NCBI GenBank assembly: GCA_027313705.1
Contig: DAHVDE010000014.1
Span: 1 to 64,000, forward strand
Direction of reading: 5' to 3'
Source: Actinomycetota bacterium
GTDB lineage: Bacteria; Actinomycetota; Actinomycetes; Streptosporangiales; Streptosporangiaceae
Length of the DNA stretch: 64,000 bases
Shown piece after piece: positions 24,455 through 33,956 of the stretch. Below the pieces are notes generated by a model that had not been told where the DNA came from, did no database searches, and worked only from the letters and a program-made list of their open reading frames with translations. The translations under genes were made by a program, and so were the position numbers. The number at the start of each line of letters is the position of its first letter. Within the stretch, counting starts at the first letter, position 1.

Positions 24455-26188
24455 CTAGTTGGTTAGAAGTCCGGTCAGGTCTGTGATCCCATAGGCTTCG
24501 GCAGCCACCTTGGTGGCGGCGGTGACATCCCTGGACCTGAATGCCTGCCGGAGGCGCTCACCCATTTCGGCGGGGATCGCAGCTGGGTCAGGAACTCGGA
24601 TGCGGCGCAGGTACTGAGCCTGGAACCGCAAGGTGCCCCCGCGCATCTTCACGCAGTAGGCTTCGATGAACATCTGGGCGATTCGCGAGAGCAGCAGTCC
24701 GCCGAGAACTTCCAGATCCCAGTTCCGCGATGTCAGGAAGTACAGGGCGTGGTGCGGATAGGTTTCGCCCAGGTCCAGCACGGGATGGCTGGTCAGCTTC
24801 ATATCGGGGAAGTACAGCTTCGGCTGTCCGGTCAGATCATGATGGACCCGGTCGATGGTGCGGTACCAGTCCCTCGGCATGCGCTGGGCTACGTTACGGC
24901 TCTGAAGCTCTTTTCGTCGCTGCTCGAAATAAGCACGCAGCCGCGGATAGGCGGCTAGGTCGACCAAGCCGCCGCCCCGCTGCCACGGATCGATCAAGTA
25001 GTTTCCTGACCAGCGCAAGTCGCCGTGCCGCGTGTCGGCGGTCATCGCCAGCGGGACCATTCGATCCGGCTCTGCCGCAGCTGGATCAGTGGTGATGAAC
25101 ACGCGGTCCGCGCCAGTCGCCACTCCAATACCGACTCTCGTACCGGTGATCTCGTCCTCCAACGGTGCGAACTCTGCCTCAAGCCGTCGGAGCAGAACAA
25201 GTTGCTCTGGCGGCAACGACGGCCATGGGCCTGTTCCGTTGAACCACCGATCCACGACTCCTGCCGTGAACCCCGGCACCGCCTGCCGGCGTCCTTCAGC
25301 CAGAGCAGTAATGGCATTGGCTAGCGGCTTGCTGTCGGACGGCGCCCCTGCGGTGGCATCGCCGCTGGCCACGATCACGCGACCTTGCGGTGCGCGCCGG
25401 ATGATGATGACAGCCGGATAGGCAGAGACCTGGCTCTCAAAGGCGGGGGCGTTGTGCATCTCAATCACTGCTTCCACCCCGAATGCGGATGACACCATGC
25501 GGCGGAGCTCTGAGCCGTAAGCCGACCGCATCCAGCGGTCCGCGCAGATGAAGCCGAGTACGCCGCCGTCGGCAAGCTGCCGAAGGCCTGCCTCGAGAAA
25601 GCCCACGTAGATGTCGCCCCGACCTACCATCGTCGGATACATCTTCCGATAAGCAGCCAAAGACGCTGAAGGAACTTCGTCGTAGCGGATATACGGGGGG
25701 TTGCCTACCACCAGGTCAGCGCGTCCAGCGCTTGGTGAATTCAGCAGGTAGTCGCCGACCCTGACCCATCCTGCTGCTAGGCCCAGAGCCTGGTCGGCGC
25801 TCACTCCGTGGCGGCGCAGCTCGCTGGCCGCCAGGTCGATTGCTCTCGCCGCGCTGGATGCGTCTAGCTCGAATGCTCGAACCGAGTCCCGCACATCGGC
25901 GATGCTCCGTCCGTGCGCTGACGCTGAGGTCATCAATCGTCTAATTATCGGCACCAGAAACGCGCCCTCCCCGGCCGAGGGCTCGACCACCCGTGTGGCC
26001 GCCAGATCCCGGTCGGCCCGGTATCCGGCAAGGTCGAGGATCAAGTCGACGACCCATGGGCGGGTGAACACGACACCGCCAGGTGACTCACCGCAGGGTG
26101 CTGGCCGTTCCAGGCGAATTACCTTGGCCGACTGAACTCCTGCGCTATCCTCCAGGTCGAAGTCGAGGTAAGCCTCTGACGCCGTCAT
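24455..26188 (-). CDS. DNA adenine-N6 methyltransferase of the XhoI-type system
   Basis: 577 aa from ATG 26188, with GGGGAGGTG 6 nt upstream. SAM-binding motif I is VVEPSAGEGAF near residue 70, and catalytic motif IV is NPPYIRY near residue 163, the N6-adenine (gamma) type. The C-terminal 300 residues form a target recognition region with TGVATGADRVFI-like and YLRRIRVP segments as in Eco57I-like and M.XhoI enzymes. It would protect CTCGAG by methylating the adenine. It is transcribed toward the endonuclease gene, so each has its own promoter. Confidence 0.88.
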   Translation of the reverse strand: MTASEAYLDFDLEDSAGVQSAKVIRLERPAPCGESPGGVVFTRPWVVDLILDLAGYRADRDLAATRVVEPSAGEGAFLVPIIRRLMTSASAHGRSIADVRDSVRAFELDASSAARAIDLAASELRRHGVSADQALGLAAGWVRVGDYLLNSPSAGRADLVVGNPPYIRYDEVPSASLAAYRKMYPTMVGRGDIYVGFLEAGLRQLADGGVLGFICADRWMRSAYGSELRRMVSSAFGVEAVIEMHNAPAFESQVSAYPAVIIIRRAPQGRVIVASGDATAGAPSDSKPLANAITALAEGRRQAVPGFTAGVVDRWFNGTGPWPSLPPEQLVLLRRLEAEFAPLEDEITGTRVGIGVATGADRVFITTDPAAAEPDRMVPLAMTADTRHGDLRWSGNYLIDPWQRGGGLVDLAAYPRLRAYFEQRRKELQSRNVAQRMPRDWYRTIDRVHHDLTGQPKLYFPDMKLTSHPVLDLGETYPHHALYFLTSRNWDLEVLGGLLLSRIAQMFIEAYCVKMRGGTLRFQAQYLRRIRVPDPAAIPAEMGERLRQAFRSRDVTAATKVAAEAYGITDLTGLLTN

Positions 26189-26365
26189 GTCGCACCTCCC
26201 CGCCGCGAATCGAGACTCAGGCAGAGCGCGTCTCGCTGGCAATGACCACGGTGGTCAGCACGGATCGATCATACGAATGAGCTCTGACAGGCGTGTGTCA
26301 ATCTGGCTCAGGATACGGGAACAGGCCTTTCCTCAGGTCGCCGGTGCCTGCTTGACCGGCAAGGC

Positions 26366-27910
26366 TCACGCCCGCTCGTGCTTGAGCTGACCGTCGATCC
26401 AGACCTGGTCGACAGAGATGGCCGGCAGGTCGTCGACTTTGACCTGCCAGGGGTTGGCGCCGAGTACGACCAGGTCGGCGAGCTTGCCAGGGGCGAGCAC
26501 GCCGCGGTCGTCGAGATGGCAGGCCCAGGCCGCGTCTGCGGTGAACATTCGGAGCGCGGCATCGAGGCCGATCCGCTCGCGCGGCACGAGTTCCTTGCCT
26601 AGCCTCGTGCGGCGCGTCATGGCGCACCAGATGCCGTGGAACGGGTTGGCGGCCTCTGGCTGGCTCCCCGTGCTGTCGCTGTTGCCAGGCACGACGAAGC
26701 CCCGGTCATGCAGGGTGCGGAGCGGCGGCTGGCTGGCTTCTGGCTGCGCGTCGCCGTAGCTGTAGATGAACTGGGGCGTGGCGACAGGCACGACGCCGAG
26801 CGCGGCCATCCGGTCAAGCCGCACCTCGTCCGCGGGCAGGTCGCCGGCATGCTCGAGCCGGTGCCTGTGATCGGCTCTCGGGTGACTTGACAGCGACCGC
26901 TCGAGTGCGAGCAGTGCCATGTCGACCGCCTGCGCCGACTGCACGTGCATCATGAGCTGCAATCCGGCCCGGTGCGCGGCCCCGACCTCGCGGTCGAGGT
27001 CTTCCTGGCGCCACTTGAGATCGACGAGTGTCTCGTGGGCCAGGTTGTGCCCGGCACCGTCGACGAACAGCTTGATCCCGCCGACCCGCAGCCAGGCATC
27101 GCCGAACCCGGTTTCCAGGCCGGTCGCGGCCAGGTCCGCCGAGGTCAGCTGCCTGGGGCTGTGGAAGCGCAGGTCGATTCTGGCCGGCAAGCCGGCTGCG
27201 CGGTGCAGCCGCTGGTAGGCCCGCACCCCCTCCGCCGAGTGGACCACTTCGTTAATCGTGGTCACGCCGCGGGCGGTGAACATCGTGCGGCCGAGTCCGG
27301 CGATCGCCTCGGCCACGGCACCGACGCCGAAGTCGGGTTGCGGCAGGCAACTCCACAGCTCGGTGCCTCGCCCGCTGTCCAGGTCGATCAGCGCGCCGGC
27401 CGGCGGCGGCGTCCCGTCGAGAAAGCCCGCGGCGCGAAGGCCAGCGGTGTTGAGCGTCGTGACGTGCATCCCCGAGTAGACGACCACCGGTCGGTTGGGG
27501 ACGGCCTCGTCCAGGTCCTGGCGGGTGATCGGCCGTTGCTCGGCGACGAACTGGTGCAGGCCGAAATTGGCCCGCCCCACGATCCAGCCCGACCCAGGCG
27601 CTGACGCGGCCCGGTCACGCAGGGTCTGGCAGATCTCGCGCAGGCCGGCATGCGGGGGAGCGTGCAGCGGGACCGCATATGAAAGGTGCGTGGTGGTCAG
27701 TTCGAAATGACAGTGCGCGTCGACGAATCCGGGAATGACCACCCGGCCGCCGAGGTCAATGACGCGGGCACCTGGGCTGGCGGCCTTGAGCTCGTCGCTC
27801 TCCCCCGTGCCGCTAATCCGGCCGCCGGTCATCGCCACGGCGGAAACGACCGGTCTGGCCGGGTCCATCGTGTGGACTTCGGCGTTCACCAGAATGCAGC
27901 CCTGGTCCAT
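26366..27910 (-). CDS. Amidohydrolase (YtcJ-type, Amidohydro_3)
   Basis: 514 aa from ATG 27910 (GTG 27916 overlaps the upstream stop and is an alternative). Metal-dependent hydrolase: the N-terminal strand ILVNAEVHTMDP, metal ligands in GFVDAHCHFE near residue 66, a histidine in LMMHVQSAQAV, HRLEHAGDL near 350, and NSDSTGS near 415. Carbamoyl-lysine and binuclear zinc chemistry is usual; YtcJ members act on amides or formamides of unknown identity. It follows the CocE-like gene by 2 bp as an operon, suggesting joint breakdown of an amide or ester substrate. Confidence 0.88.
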   Translation of the reverse strand: MDQGCILVNAEVHTMDPARPVVSAVAMTGGRISGTGESDELKAASPGARVIDLGGRVVIPGFVDAHCHFELTTTHLSYAVPLHAPPHAGLREICQTLRDRAASAPGSGWIVGRANFGLHQFVAEQRPITRQDLDEAVPNRPVVVYSGMHVTTLNTAGLRAAGFLDGTPPPAGALIDLDSGRGTELWSCLPQPDFGVGAVAEAIAGLGRTMFTARGVTTINEVVHSAEGVRAYQRLHRAAGLPARIDLRFHSPRQLTSADLAATGLETGFGDAWLRVGGIKLFVDGAGHNLAHETLVDLKWRQEDLDREVGAAHRAGLQLMMHVQSAQAVDMALLALERSLSSHPRADHRHRLEHAGDLPADEVRLDRMAALGVVPVATPQFIYSYGDAQPEASQPPLRTLHDRGFVVPGNSDSTGSQPEAANPFHGIWCAMTRRTRLGKELVPRERIGLDAALRMFTADAAWACHLDDRGVLAPGKLADLVVLGANPWQVKVDDLPAISVDQVWIDGQLKHERA

Positions 27911-27912
27911 GC

Positions 27913-29580
27913 TCACTCCCCGCCGAGTACGGTCAGGCGCAGCGAGGACGGCGCGCAGGGCCCGGTGCGCAGGCACTGGGTGCTCGGCGTAGTCGTCGTC
28001 GCCAGCCAGGGATTCTCTCCGGTGCCCGGATGGCGGACGAACTCAGGGAAGTCGCTGCTGGTGATGTTGAGCCGCAGCCGGTGCCCCGGCTGCAGCCGGT
28101 AGCCGGTGTGCCCCATCTCGATCTTCACCTGGCCCGCTCCTGAGACGTCGGTGAGCTCGCCCTGGCCGCGCACGACCAGCCGGGCGGTGCCGTCGGGCGC
28201 CTCGTCGAGCAACTTGGCGAACAGGTACGTGGACGGTGCCGTGCTCGTCACGGTGATCAGGAGGTCGACAGGGCCGGCCAGGTCCAGTGGCGAGCTGGCC
28301 GGCCCTGATACGAAGCTGAGCACGTCCGCCCGCCCGGCCATGGCTGACTCGTCAGGGAACTCGTGCAGGAACGCGAAGGAGTTGGGCACGCTGGAAGCGA
28401 CCAGGTCCGCCGGGTCGTAGGTCCACTCCGCTGCCTCCTCTCCAGCCGGCTCGCTGCCGGCCAGCCGCCCGCCGGCGGCCTGAGCGGCGGTCAGGTCGGC
28501 GAGGAACAGGTGATGTTCCCTGCTGCCTGGCGGCGGCCAGCACGGCGCCTCGTGATACCCCTCATGCCCTAGGTGCCATGACACCCTCGGCAGGGTGCTC
28601 GCTTCCCTGATCCCTTTCAGGAAGACGTCGAAGAAGTCGAGCGCTGGCTCGGTGTAGAGGGCGAGCATCCTGGCAAGTGCCTGGTCGTTGACTCCGTGGT
28701 CGTCCTGCTCCGCGATCGGCGCGTTCGACAGGTGGAAGTTCTCGTGGTCGACAGAGTCGGCGGTGAGGTACTGCAGGGAAGCCCAGCCTGGCTTGCGCGC
28801 CAGAGTCATGTAGTCGCGCATGGAGACGATCGAGAGGTTGTCGAACCAGCCCACGGCGTGCAGCACCGGGATTGGCCTGGCATCGAACGGGTGGCCGTCC
28901 GGATAGATCGGCAGTGGCACGCGATGCGGCACCGAGACGTCATAGGCCGCCGATCGCTTGCCAACCGCGCGGAAATAGTCCTCGAAAACCTCGGTGAGCG
29001 GGCGAAGCGTCCAGTCAAGCTCGCGCCAGTAGATGTGCTTGTCCAGCCAGAAGTGCGTGACGTAGTCGGCGTGCACCAGCCAGGGCACGTCCCGAATCGT
29101 GCCGTCCGCGTGCGGTTCGCCGAACAAGTCGGCGCTGGTGACCCTGGGGACGATCGCACGCAGCGCGCGGTGCCCGCTGCTGACCGCCGCCCACTGGGTG
29201 AACCCGTAATAGGAATCACCGAACATTCCGACGATGCCGTTCGACCATGGCTGGGCGATGATCCAGTCGATCGTGTCGTAGCCGTCGCCGGCCTCGCCGA
29301 CGAACCCGAGCGTATGGCCTTCCGACCGGAACTTGCCCCGCACGTCCTGCACCACCATGGCGTAGCCGCGGGCGGTGAAGATCTCCGCCACCCACTTGAA
29401 GAACACGTACCTGCTGTTCTTGTCGTAAGGGAGCCGCACCAGGACGGTCTCGGCCTGGCCGCCGCCCGCTGGCAGGTAGACATCGGTAGCGAGGCGGACA
29501 CCGTCGCGCATCCGCACCATGTGCTGCGCAGCCGTGTCGGGCACCGTCTCTTCCGTGGTCCGCTCGAAGTAATCAGGCAA
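27913..29580 (-). CDS. CocE/NonD-family hydrolase (X-Pro dipeptidyl-peptidase S15-like)
   Basis: 555 aa from TTG 29580, chosen for the ribosome site AAAAGGAGC 5 nt upstream; ATG 29676 would add an unconserved 32-residue extension. Alpha/beta hydrolase domain with GYAMVVQDVRGKFRSEG and nucleophile GDSYYGFTQW near residue 120. A C-terminal jelly-roll domain (PAX-type) contains LDLAGPVDLLITVTSTAPST. The family cleaves esters, dipeptides or acyl-amides. It pairs with the amidohydrolase downstream and is divergent from a TetR gene that precedes a peptide importer, so import and hydrolysis of a peptide-like compound is a reasonable reading. Confidence 0.87.
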   Translation of the reverse strand: MPDYFERTTEETVPDTAAQHMVRMRDGVRLATDVYLPAGGGQAETVLVRLPYDKNSRYVFFKWVAEIFTARGYAMVVQDVRGKFRSEGHTLGFVGEAGDGYDTIDWIIAQPWSNGIVGMFGDSYYGFTQWAAVSSGHRALRAIVPRVTSADLFGEPHADGTIRDVPWLVHADYVTHFWLDKHIYWRELDWTLRPLTEVFEDYFRAVGKRSAAYDVSVPHRVPLPIYPDGHPFDARPIPVLHAVGWFDNLSIVSMRDYMTLARKPGWASLQYLTADSVDHENFHLSNAPIAEQDDHGVNDQALARMLALYTEPALDFFDVFLKGIREASTLPRVSWHLGHEGYHEAPCWPPPGSREHHLFLADLTAAQAAGGRLAGSEPAGEEAAEWTYDPADLVASSVPNSFAFLHEFPDESAMAGRADVLSFVSGPASSPLDLAGPVDLLITVTSTAPSTYLFAKLLDEAPDGTARLVVRGQGELTDVSGAGQVKIEMGHTGYRLQPGHRLRLNITSSDFPEFVRHPGTGENPWLATTTTPSTQCLRTGPCAPSSLRLTVLGGE

Positions 29581-29631
29581 GGCTCGCTCCTTTTGTCCGC
29601 TCAGACCGGGAGCGTGCCAGCCAGCCAGTAG

Positions 29632-29701
29632 ATTGTCAAGGTTGCCGAACAATTCCGCGCGGTATGCTCGCGGCACGGTCAGTGAGGTGACGTAGTGACC
29701 G
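29632..29701. promoter_or_regulatory. Candidate operators in the divergent CocE/TetR intergenic region
   Basis: Two inverted repeats: ATTGT...ACAAT at 29632-29653, and CGGTCA...TGACCG at 29676-29701. Between them lie TTGCCG (29642-29647) and TATGCT (29663-29668), a possible promoter for the TetR gene whose +1 would fall at the second repeat. This is consistent with autoregulation and control of both directions. Confidence 0.4.
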
Positions 29702-29717
29702 GAGCGGAAGGCGGGTC

Positions 29718-30317
29718 ATGGGTCGGCCGAGCTTGGCATCGCAGCGGCGTGAGCAGATCCTGGCCGCCGTGACCATGTGCGTAGGTGAGTACGGCGTCGA
29801 GGGAACGACGCTTGAACGGGTCGCGGAAGCCTCAGGGTTCAGCCGCGGGCACATCAGGCACTACGTCGGGAACCGCGAAGAGATGCTCGAGCAGTTCATG
29901 CACCGGCTCACCGCGCGGTACGTCGAGCGGATGCGCGAGGTCGGCGCCGCCGCGGCGCCAGGCCGCCGGGGCGAGCAACTGGCCAGGTTCCTGTTCGGCA
30001 AGGAGTGGGCACCCGGAGACGACAGTTCGGCCATCAATGCGCTGCTGTGGGCCGCCGCCAGGGACGAGTCGGCTCGTGGTCACTTGCGGGCAAATTATCT
30101 GGCGATGGAGCGCACGCTGACCCGCGCGTTGCGCGAGGACTACCCTGATGCCCCTTCGGCGGAGTGCGCTGGCACCGCCTACACGCTGCTCTGCCTGGCG
30201 TTTGCGCACTCCACGTTGCTGGAGTTGTCGTTTCCGCAGGCCCGCCAGCGCACCGTCGACGCCATGACGGCCACCCTGCTTGGCCGGCTGGCCGGCTACG
30301 GCGGAACCGCGATCTGA
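29718..30317 (+). CDS. TetR-family transcriptional regulator
   Basis: 199 aa. HTH domain with TTLERVAEASGFSRGHIRHY near residue 30; C-terminal domain ends MTATLLGRLAGYGGTAI. It is divergent from the CocE-like/amidohydrolase pair and upstream of the five-gene peptide importer, so it probably controls one or both. GGAGCGGAAGG sits upstream of the ATG. Confidence 0.88.
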   Translation: MGRPSLASQRREQILAAVTMCVGEYGVEGTTLERVAEASGFSRGHIRHYVGNREEMLEQFMHRLTARYVERMREVGAAAAPGRRGEQLARFLFGKEWAPGDDSSAINALLWAAARDESARGHLRANYLAMERTLTRALREDYPDAPSAECAGTAYTLLCLAFAHSTLLELSFPQARQRTVDAMTATLLGRLAGYGGTAI

Positions 30318-30466
30318 CCGCCCCGCCTGGCCGAGAGTGTCCCTTCCGTTATTTAGTCGCTATTGACTATCTATCGATGGTCGTGCCAGAGTCCTCGCAC
30401 CAGGTCACGGCGGGTGCGCAGCCGAGCACGCCGCAGTGCCGCCGAGCCGATCAGGGAAAGTGGCCG

Positions 30467-32152
30467 ATGAGCGAACAAATAACTCCGAGCGGCCCGCGTG
30501 CCCGGCGCGGCCGCCGTATCGCGCTGCCCGCCGTGGTTCTTGCCCTGGTCTTCGGCGCCGCCGCCTGCTCGGGCAACGGGACTGCCGCGACCGGAGGCGG
30601 GAAGTCGCAGGGAAGCGCGCCGGTCCGGCTGGTCGCGACCAGCCCGCCGGCCAAGGGCGACCTGACCAGCCTGACTTGGGACCTGCCGGCAGGGGAGCCC
30701 ACCACGCTCGACTACGTCAAGGCCGGCGACTACAGCCCGGACATGGTCATCTCCAACCTGTGCGACTCGCTGCTGCGGCTCAACCCCGACTTCTCCATCA
30801 GCCCGAACCTCGCGACCTCGTGGACTTACGGGCCCGGGCACCTGTCGCTGACCTTCAGCCTGCGCGCAGGGGTGAGGTTCTGGGACGGTCACCCGCTGAC
30901 CGCACAGGACGTGGCCTACAGCCTGCTGCGCAACATGAACCAGAAGAACAGCCCGGTCAACGGCGGCTTCTACGTCAACGTCAAGTCGATCACCGCGACC
31001 GGCCCGCATACCGTAGTGGTCAAGTTCAGTCATCCCGACGAGTTGTTCATCAAGGAAATGGCCACCGTCGCGGGCGACGTCTCCGAGGAGCAGTACACCA
31101 AGGCCAAGGGCGCCGCATACGGCACCGCCCAGGGCGGGGTCATGTGCTCTGGCCCGTTCGAGCTAGCCAAGTGGTCACCTGGCCAGAGCATCACCCTGAC
31201 CGCTAACCCGCACTACTGGAACCCGGCCTACCAGCCACGGGCGAAGAAAGTAACGCTCGACTTCATCACCGACAGCGCCAGCCTGGTGCAGGCGCTGAAG
31301 TCTGGTGCGGTGCAGGGCACCTTCGAGGCACCGGTCTCCGAACTGCCCGCGCTTGAAGCCGATTCCGGCGGCACGGTGTACCAGGGCAAGAGCCTGGCCA
31401 TTTACGAACTGGGCGTTACCTCTGCCAGCACGGACGTCAAGATCAGGACCGCGCTCAGCATGGTGATCGACAGGTCGGCCCTGGCCCACGTCGTATTCCA
31501 CGACGCGGCGTCCGCGAACTACACCCTGATACCGCCGCCCGCCTGGGACCCGACCGCGATCGGCACGTACCAGGCCGCGCTGAACGCGCTGCCCAAGGCG
31601 ACGACGGTGAACACGGCCGCCGCGAAGAAGGTCATCGCCGGTGACCCGCAAGCCGCCCAGCCGCTCACGCTCGGCATCTTGGCCGGCGACCAGACCGAGA
31701 TCGACACGGCGACGCTGATCCAGCAGGAGGCCGCCACCATCGGGCTGAACGTCATGATCAAGCAGTTGCAGCCGCTCCAGTTCTCCAACGCCTTCTACGT
31801 GCCCTCGGCGCGCAAGGGCCTGAACCTGATCTTGACCAAGGGATATCTTGACGTTCCTGACCCGCTGGACTACCTGGGCCTGATCGTGCTGCCGACGTCC
31901 ATCTTCAACTGGACGAATTTCGACAACGCGACCGTCAGCAAGGACGTCGGCTTGGCGCAGCAGACCTTCGACAACGCCAAAAGGGCCCAGCTGATCACCT
32001 CGGCCCAGGCACTGTGGGAGTCGGCGCACTTCCTGATTCCGATGCTGAGCCTGCACGAGGTGGTCTTCATGAACAAGGCCATCACCGGCGCCCCGATCTC
32101 CTTCGCCTATATCTACGAGCCGTCGCTGGCGACGGTGGGCTCGTCGAAGTAG
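30467..32152 (+). CDS. ABC transporter substrate-binding lipoprotein (peptide/opine/nickel class, SBP_bac_5)
   Basis: 561 aa from ATG 30467 with GGGAAAG upstream. Signal peptide with lipobox FGAAAC near residue 33, so it is lipid-anchored outside. SBP_bac_5 motifs are visible: SPNLATSWTYG, VRFWDGHPLTAQDVAYSLLR near residue 140 and the pocket segment GPFELAKWSPGQSITLTANP near 230. It binds a peptide-like ligand and delivers it to the permeases encoded just downstream. The 150-bp leader before it holds AT-rich promoter-like sequence around 30350-30375. Confidence 0.92.
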   Translation: MSEQITPSGPRARRGRRIALPAVVLALVFGAAACSGNGTAATGGGKSQGSAPVRLVATSPPAKGDLTSLTWDLPAGEPTTLDYVKAGDYSPDMVISNLCDSLLRLNPDFSISPNLATSWTYGPGHLSLTFSLRAGVRFWDGHPLTAQDVAYSLLRNMNQKNSPVNGGFYVNVKSITATGPHTVVVKFSHPDELFIKEMATVAGDVSEEQYTKAKGAAYGTAQGGVMCSGPFELAKWSPGQSITLTANPHYWNPAYQPRAKKVTLDFITDSASLVQALKSGAVQGTFEAPVSELPALEADSGGTVYQGKSLAIYELGVTSASTDVKIRTALSMVIDRSALAHVVFHDAASANYTLIPPPAWDPTAIGTYQAALNALPKATTVNTAAAKKVIAGDPQAAQPLTLGILAGDQTEIDTATLIQQEAATIGLNVMIKQLQPLQFSNAFYVPSARKGLNLILTKGYLDVPDPLDYLGLIVLPTSIFNWTNFDNATVSKDVGLAQQTFDNAKRAQLITSAQALWESAHFLIPMLSLHEVVFMNKAITGAPISFAYIYEPSLATVGSSK

Positions 32153-32160
32153 GCGCGACG

Positions 32161-33096
32161 GTGCGATCAGTTCTTCGGATCATCGGCACGGCCGCGGGCA
32201 CCCTGCTCGCGGCCAGCCTGGTGATTTACGGTGCACTCGCGCTGGCGCCTGGGGATCCCGCGACTGAACTGGCCGGTCCGCGGGCGACGCCGCGACTCAT
32301 CGCGCAAATCAGGCACCAGTACGGCCTTGACCGGCCGCTGCCGGTGCGTTACTGGTCCTGGCTCACCGGCGCGGTGCACGGCAACTTCGGTATCTCGCTG
32401 CAGTTTCGCGAGAGCGTTAGCGCGCTGCTCGCGCCGAGGCTTCCGGTCACGCTTGAACTTGTCGCCTACGCGTCGGTGATCATCTTCGTATTCGGGCTCG
32501 GCCTCGGACTGCTGCCTTCGCTCTCCGCCAGGCTCAACGTGCTGGTGACCGTGACGGCGGGGGTTGGCATCGCCGTGCCGACCTTCGTCGCCGCCCTGGT
32601 GCTTGTCGAGGTCTTCGCGCTGAAACTCGGCTGGTTCCCCGCCGTGGGCACCGGTACCGGCTTCGCCGGTCAGGTCGAGCACCTGACCTTGCCCGCGTTC
32701 GCGCTCGCCTTCTCCTGGGCCGCCTACGTCGCCCAGATCAGCCGGGCCAGCGTGCGCGAGCAGCAGGGCCGTGAGCATGTGACCACGGCGCGCGGGCGCG
32801 GCCTGCCTTCCCCGCTTGTCTTCCGCCGCCATGTACTGCGCAACGCCGCGATGCCGATCGTCACGGTCTCCGGCCTCACCGTCGCCGGGCTTATCGCCGG
32901 CTCGATCGTGGTCGAGACGGCGTTCGGCATCGGCGGGCTCGGATCGCTGCTCGTCCAGTCAGTCTCGGCCAAGGACAACAACGTGGTGCTCGCGATCAGC
33001 ATGATCCTGGTCGTCGCCTTCGTGCTGGCGACCACGCTCTCCGACCTGGCGCACCTGGCGCTCGATCCTCGCATCAGGGCCAGTGCCAGGTCATGA
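32161..33096 (+). CDS. ABC transporter permease (DppB-like)
   Basis: 311 aa from GTG 32161. Six TM segments. The EAA loop region reads GREHVTTARGRGLPSPLVFR near residue 200. DppB-type N-terminus with LAPGDPATELAGPRATP and YGLDRPLPVRYWSWL. It forms the membrane channel together with the DppC-like protein. Its stop overlaps the next gene as ATGA. Confidence 0.92.
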   Translation: MRSVLRIIGTAAGTLLAASLVIYGALALAPGDPATELAGPRATPRLIAQIRHQYGLDRPLPVRYWSWLTGAVHGNFGISLQFRESVSALLAPRLPVTLELVAYASVIIFVFGLGLGLLPSLSARLNVLVTVTAGVGIAVPTFVAALVLVEVFALKLGWFPAVGTGTGFAGQVEHLTLPAFALAFSWAAYVAQISRASVREQQGREHVTTARGRGLPSPLVFRRHVLRNAAMPIVTVSGLTVAGLIAGSIVVETAFGIGGLGSLLVQSVSAKDNNVVLAISMILVVAFVLATTLSDLAHLALDPRIRASARS

Positions 33097-33956
33097 GCCT
33101 GGCATCAGTGAACCTGGTAACGGTCGAGCCCGCATCAGGCCGGCGGCGGACCCGGCTTGACCCGGCGCTGGCCGGCATCGGCGCCGTGCTTGTCCTGCTT
33201 GTCCTCGCTGCTGTCCTGGCACCGCTGATCGCGCCGTACTCGCCCGATCAGGGCAACATCCTGATCGCCAACGCCCCGCCCTCGCCAGCCCACTTGCTCG
33301 GCACCGACGCGGTCGGTCGGGACATCGTGTCGCGGCTGATCTACGGCGCGCGGCTCAGCCTTCTCGGACCCGCCCTGATCATCGCGCTCGCCACCACGGC
33401 AGGCGTCACGCTGGCGATCAGCGCGGTGTGGATCGGCGGCTGGTATGACGTCGTCGTCAGCCGCGTGCTTGACTTGCTCTTCGCGATCCCTGGCCTGCTG
33501 GTCGCGATCATCGCGGTCGCGGTGCTCGGCACCGGGCTGATCGCGCCGGTGCTGGCGCTTTCGCTTGCCTACACCCCGTACATCGCGCGGGTGCTGCGCT
33601 CGGTAGCGCTGCGGGAACGGCGCCTTGCCTACATCGAGTCCGTGCAGTTGGCCGGCTTTTCCGGCTGGGCGATCTGCCTGCGGCACCTGCTGCCCAACGT
33701 GATGCCGCTGATCAGGGCGCAGGCCACGCTGGCCTTCGGCGCCGCCCTCGTGGACCTGGCCGCGATCTCCTACCTCGGCCTCGGCGTCCAGCCGCCCACG
33801 CCAGAATGGGGAATCATGGTGTCTGACGGCCAGGCCTCGCTGCTGAACGGGTACCCGCTCGAGTCGATCTCGGCCGGCTTCCTCATCGTCGTCGTGGTCG
33901 TGCTTGTGAACCTGCTCGGCGACCGGTTCGCCATCCGCGCGGAGGAGGCCGGATGA
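33093..33956 (+). CDS. ABC transporter permease (DppC-like)
   Basis: 287 aa. The typical DppC N-terminal segment LIAPYSPDQGN...LLGTDAVGRDIVSRLIYGAR is present near residues 45-85, and the EAA loop YIESVQLAGFSGWAICLRHL near 180. Six TM helices. It overlaps both neighbouring genes by 4 bp, indicating coupled translation within the importer operon. Confidence 0.93.
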   Translation: MSLASVNLVTVEPASGRRRTRLDPALAGIGAVLVLLVLAAVLAPLIAPYSPDQGNILIANAPPSPAHLLGTDAVGRDIVSRLIYGARLSLLGPALIIALATTAGVTLAISAVWIGGWYDVVVSRVLDLLFAIPGLLVAIIAVAVLGTGLIAPVLALSLAYTPYIARVLRSVALRERRLAYIESVQLAGFSGWAICLRHLLPNVMPLIRAQATLAFGAALVDLAAISYLGLGVQPPTPEWGIMVSDGQASLLNGYPLESISAGFLIVVVVVLVNLLGDRFAIRAEEAG

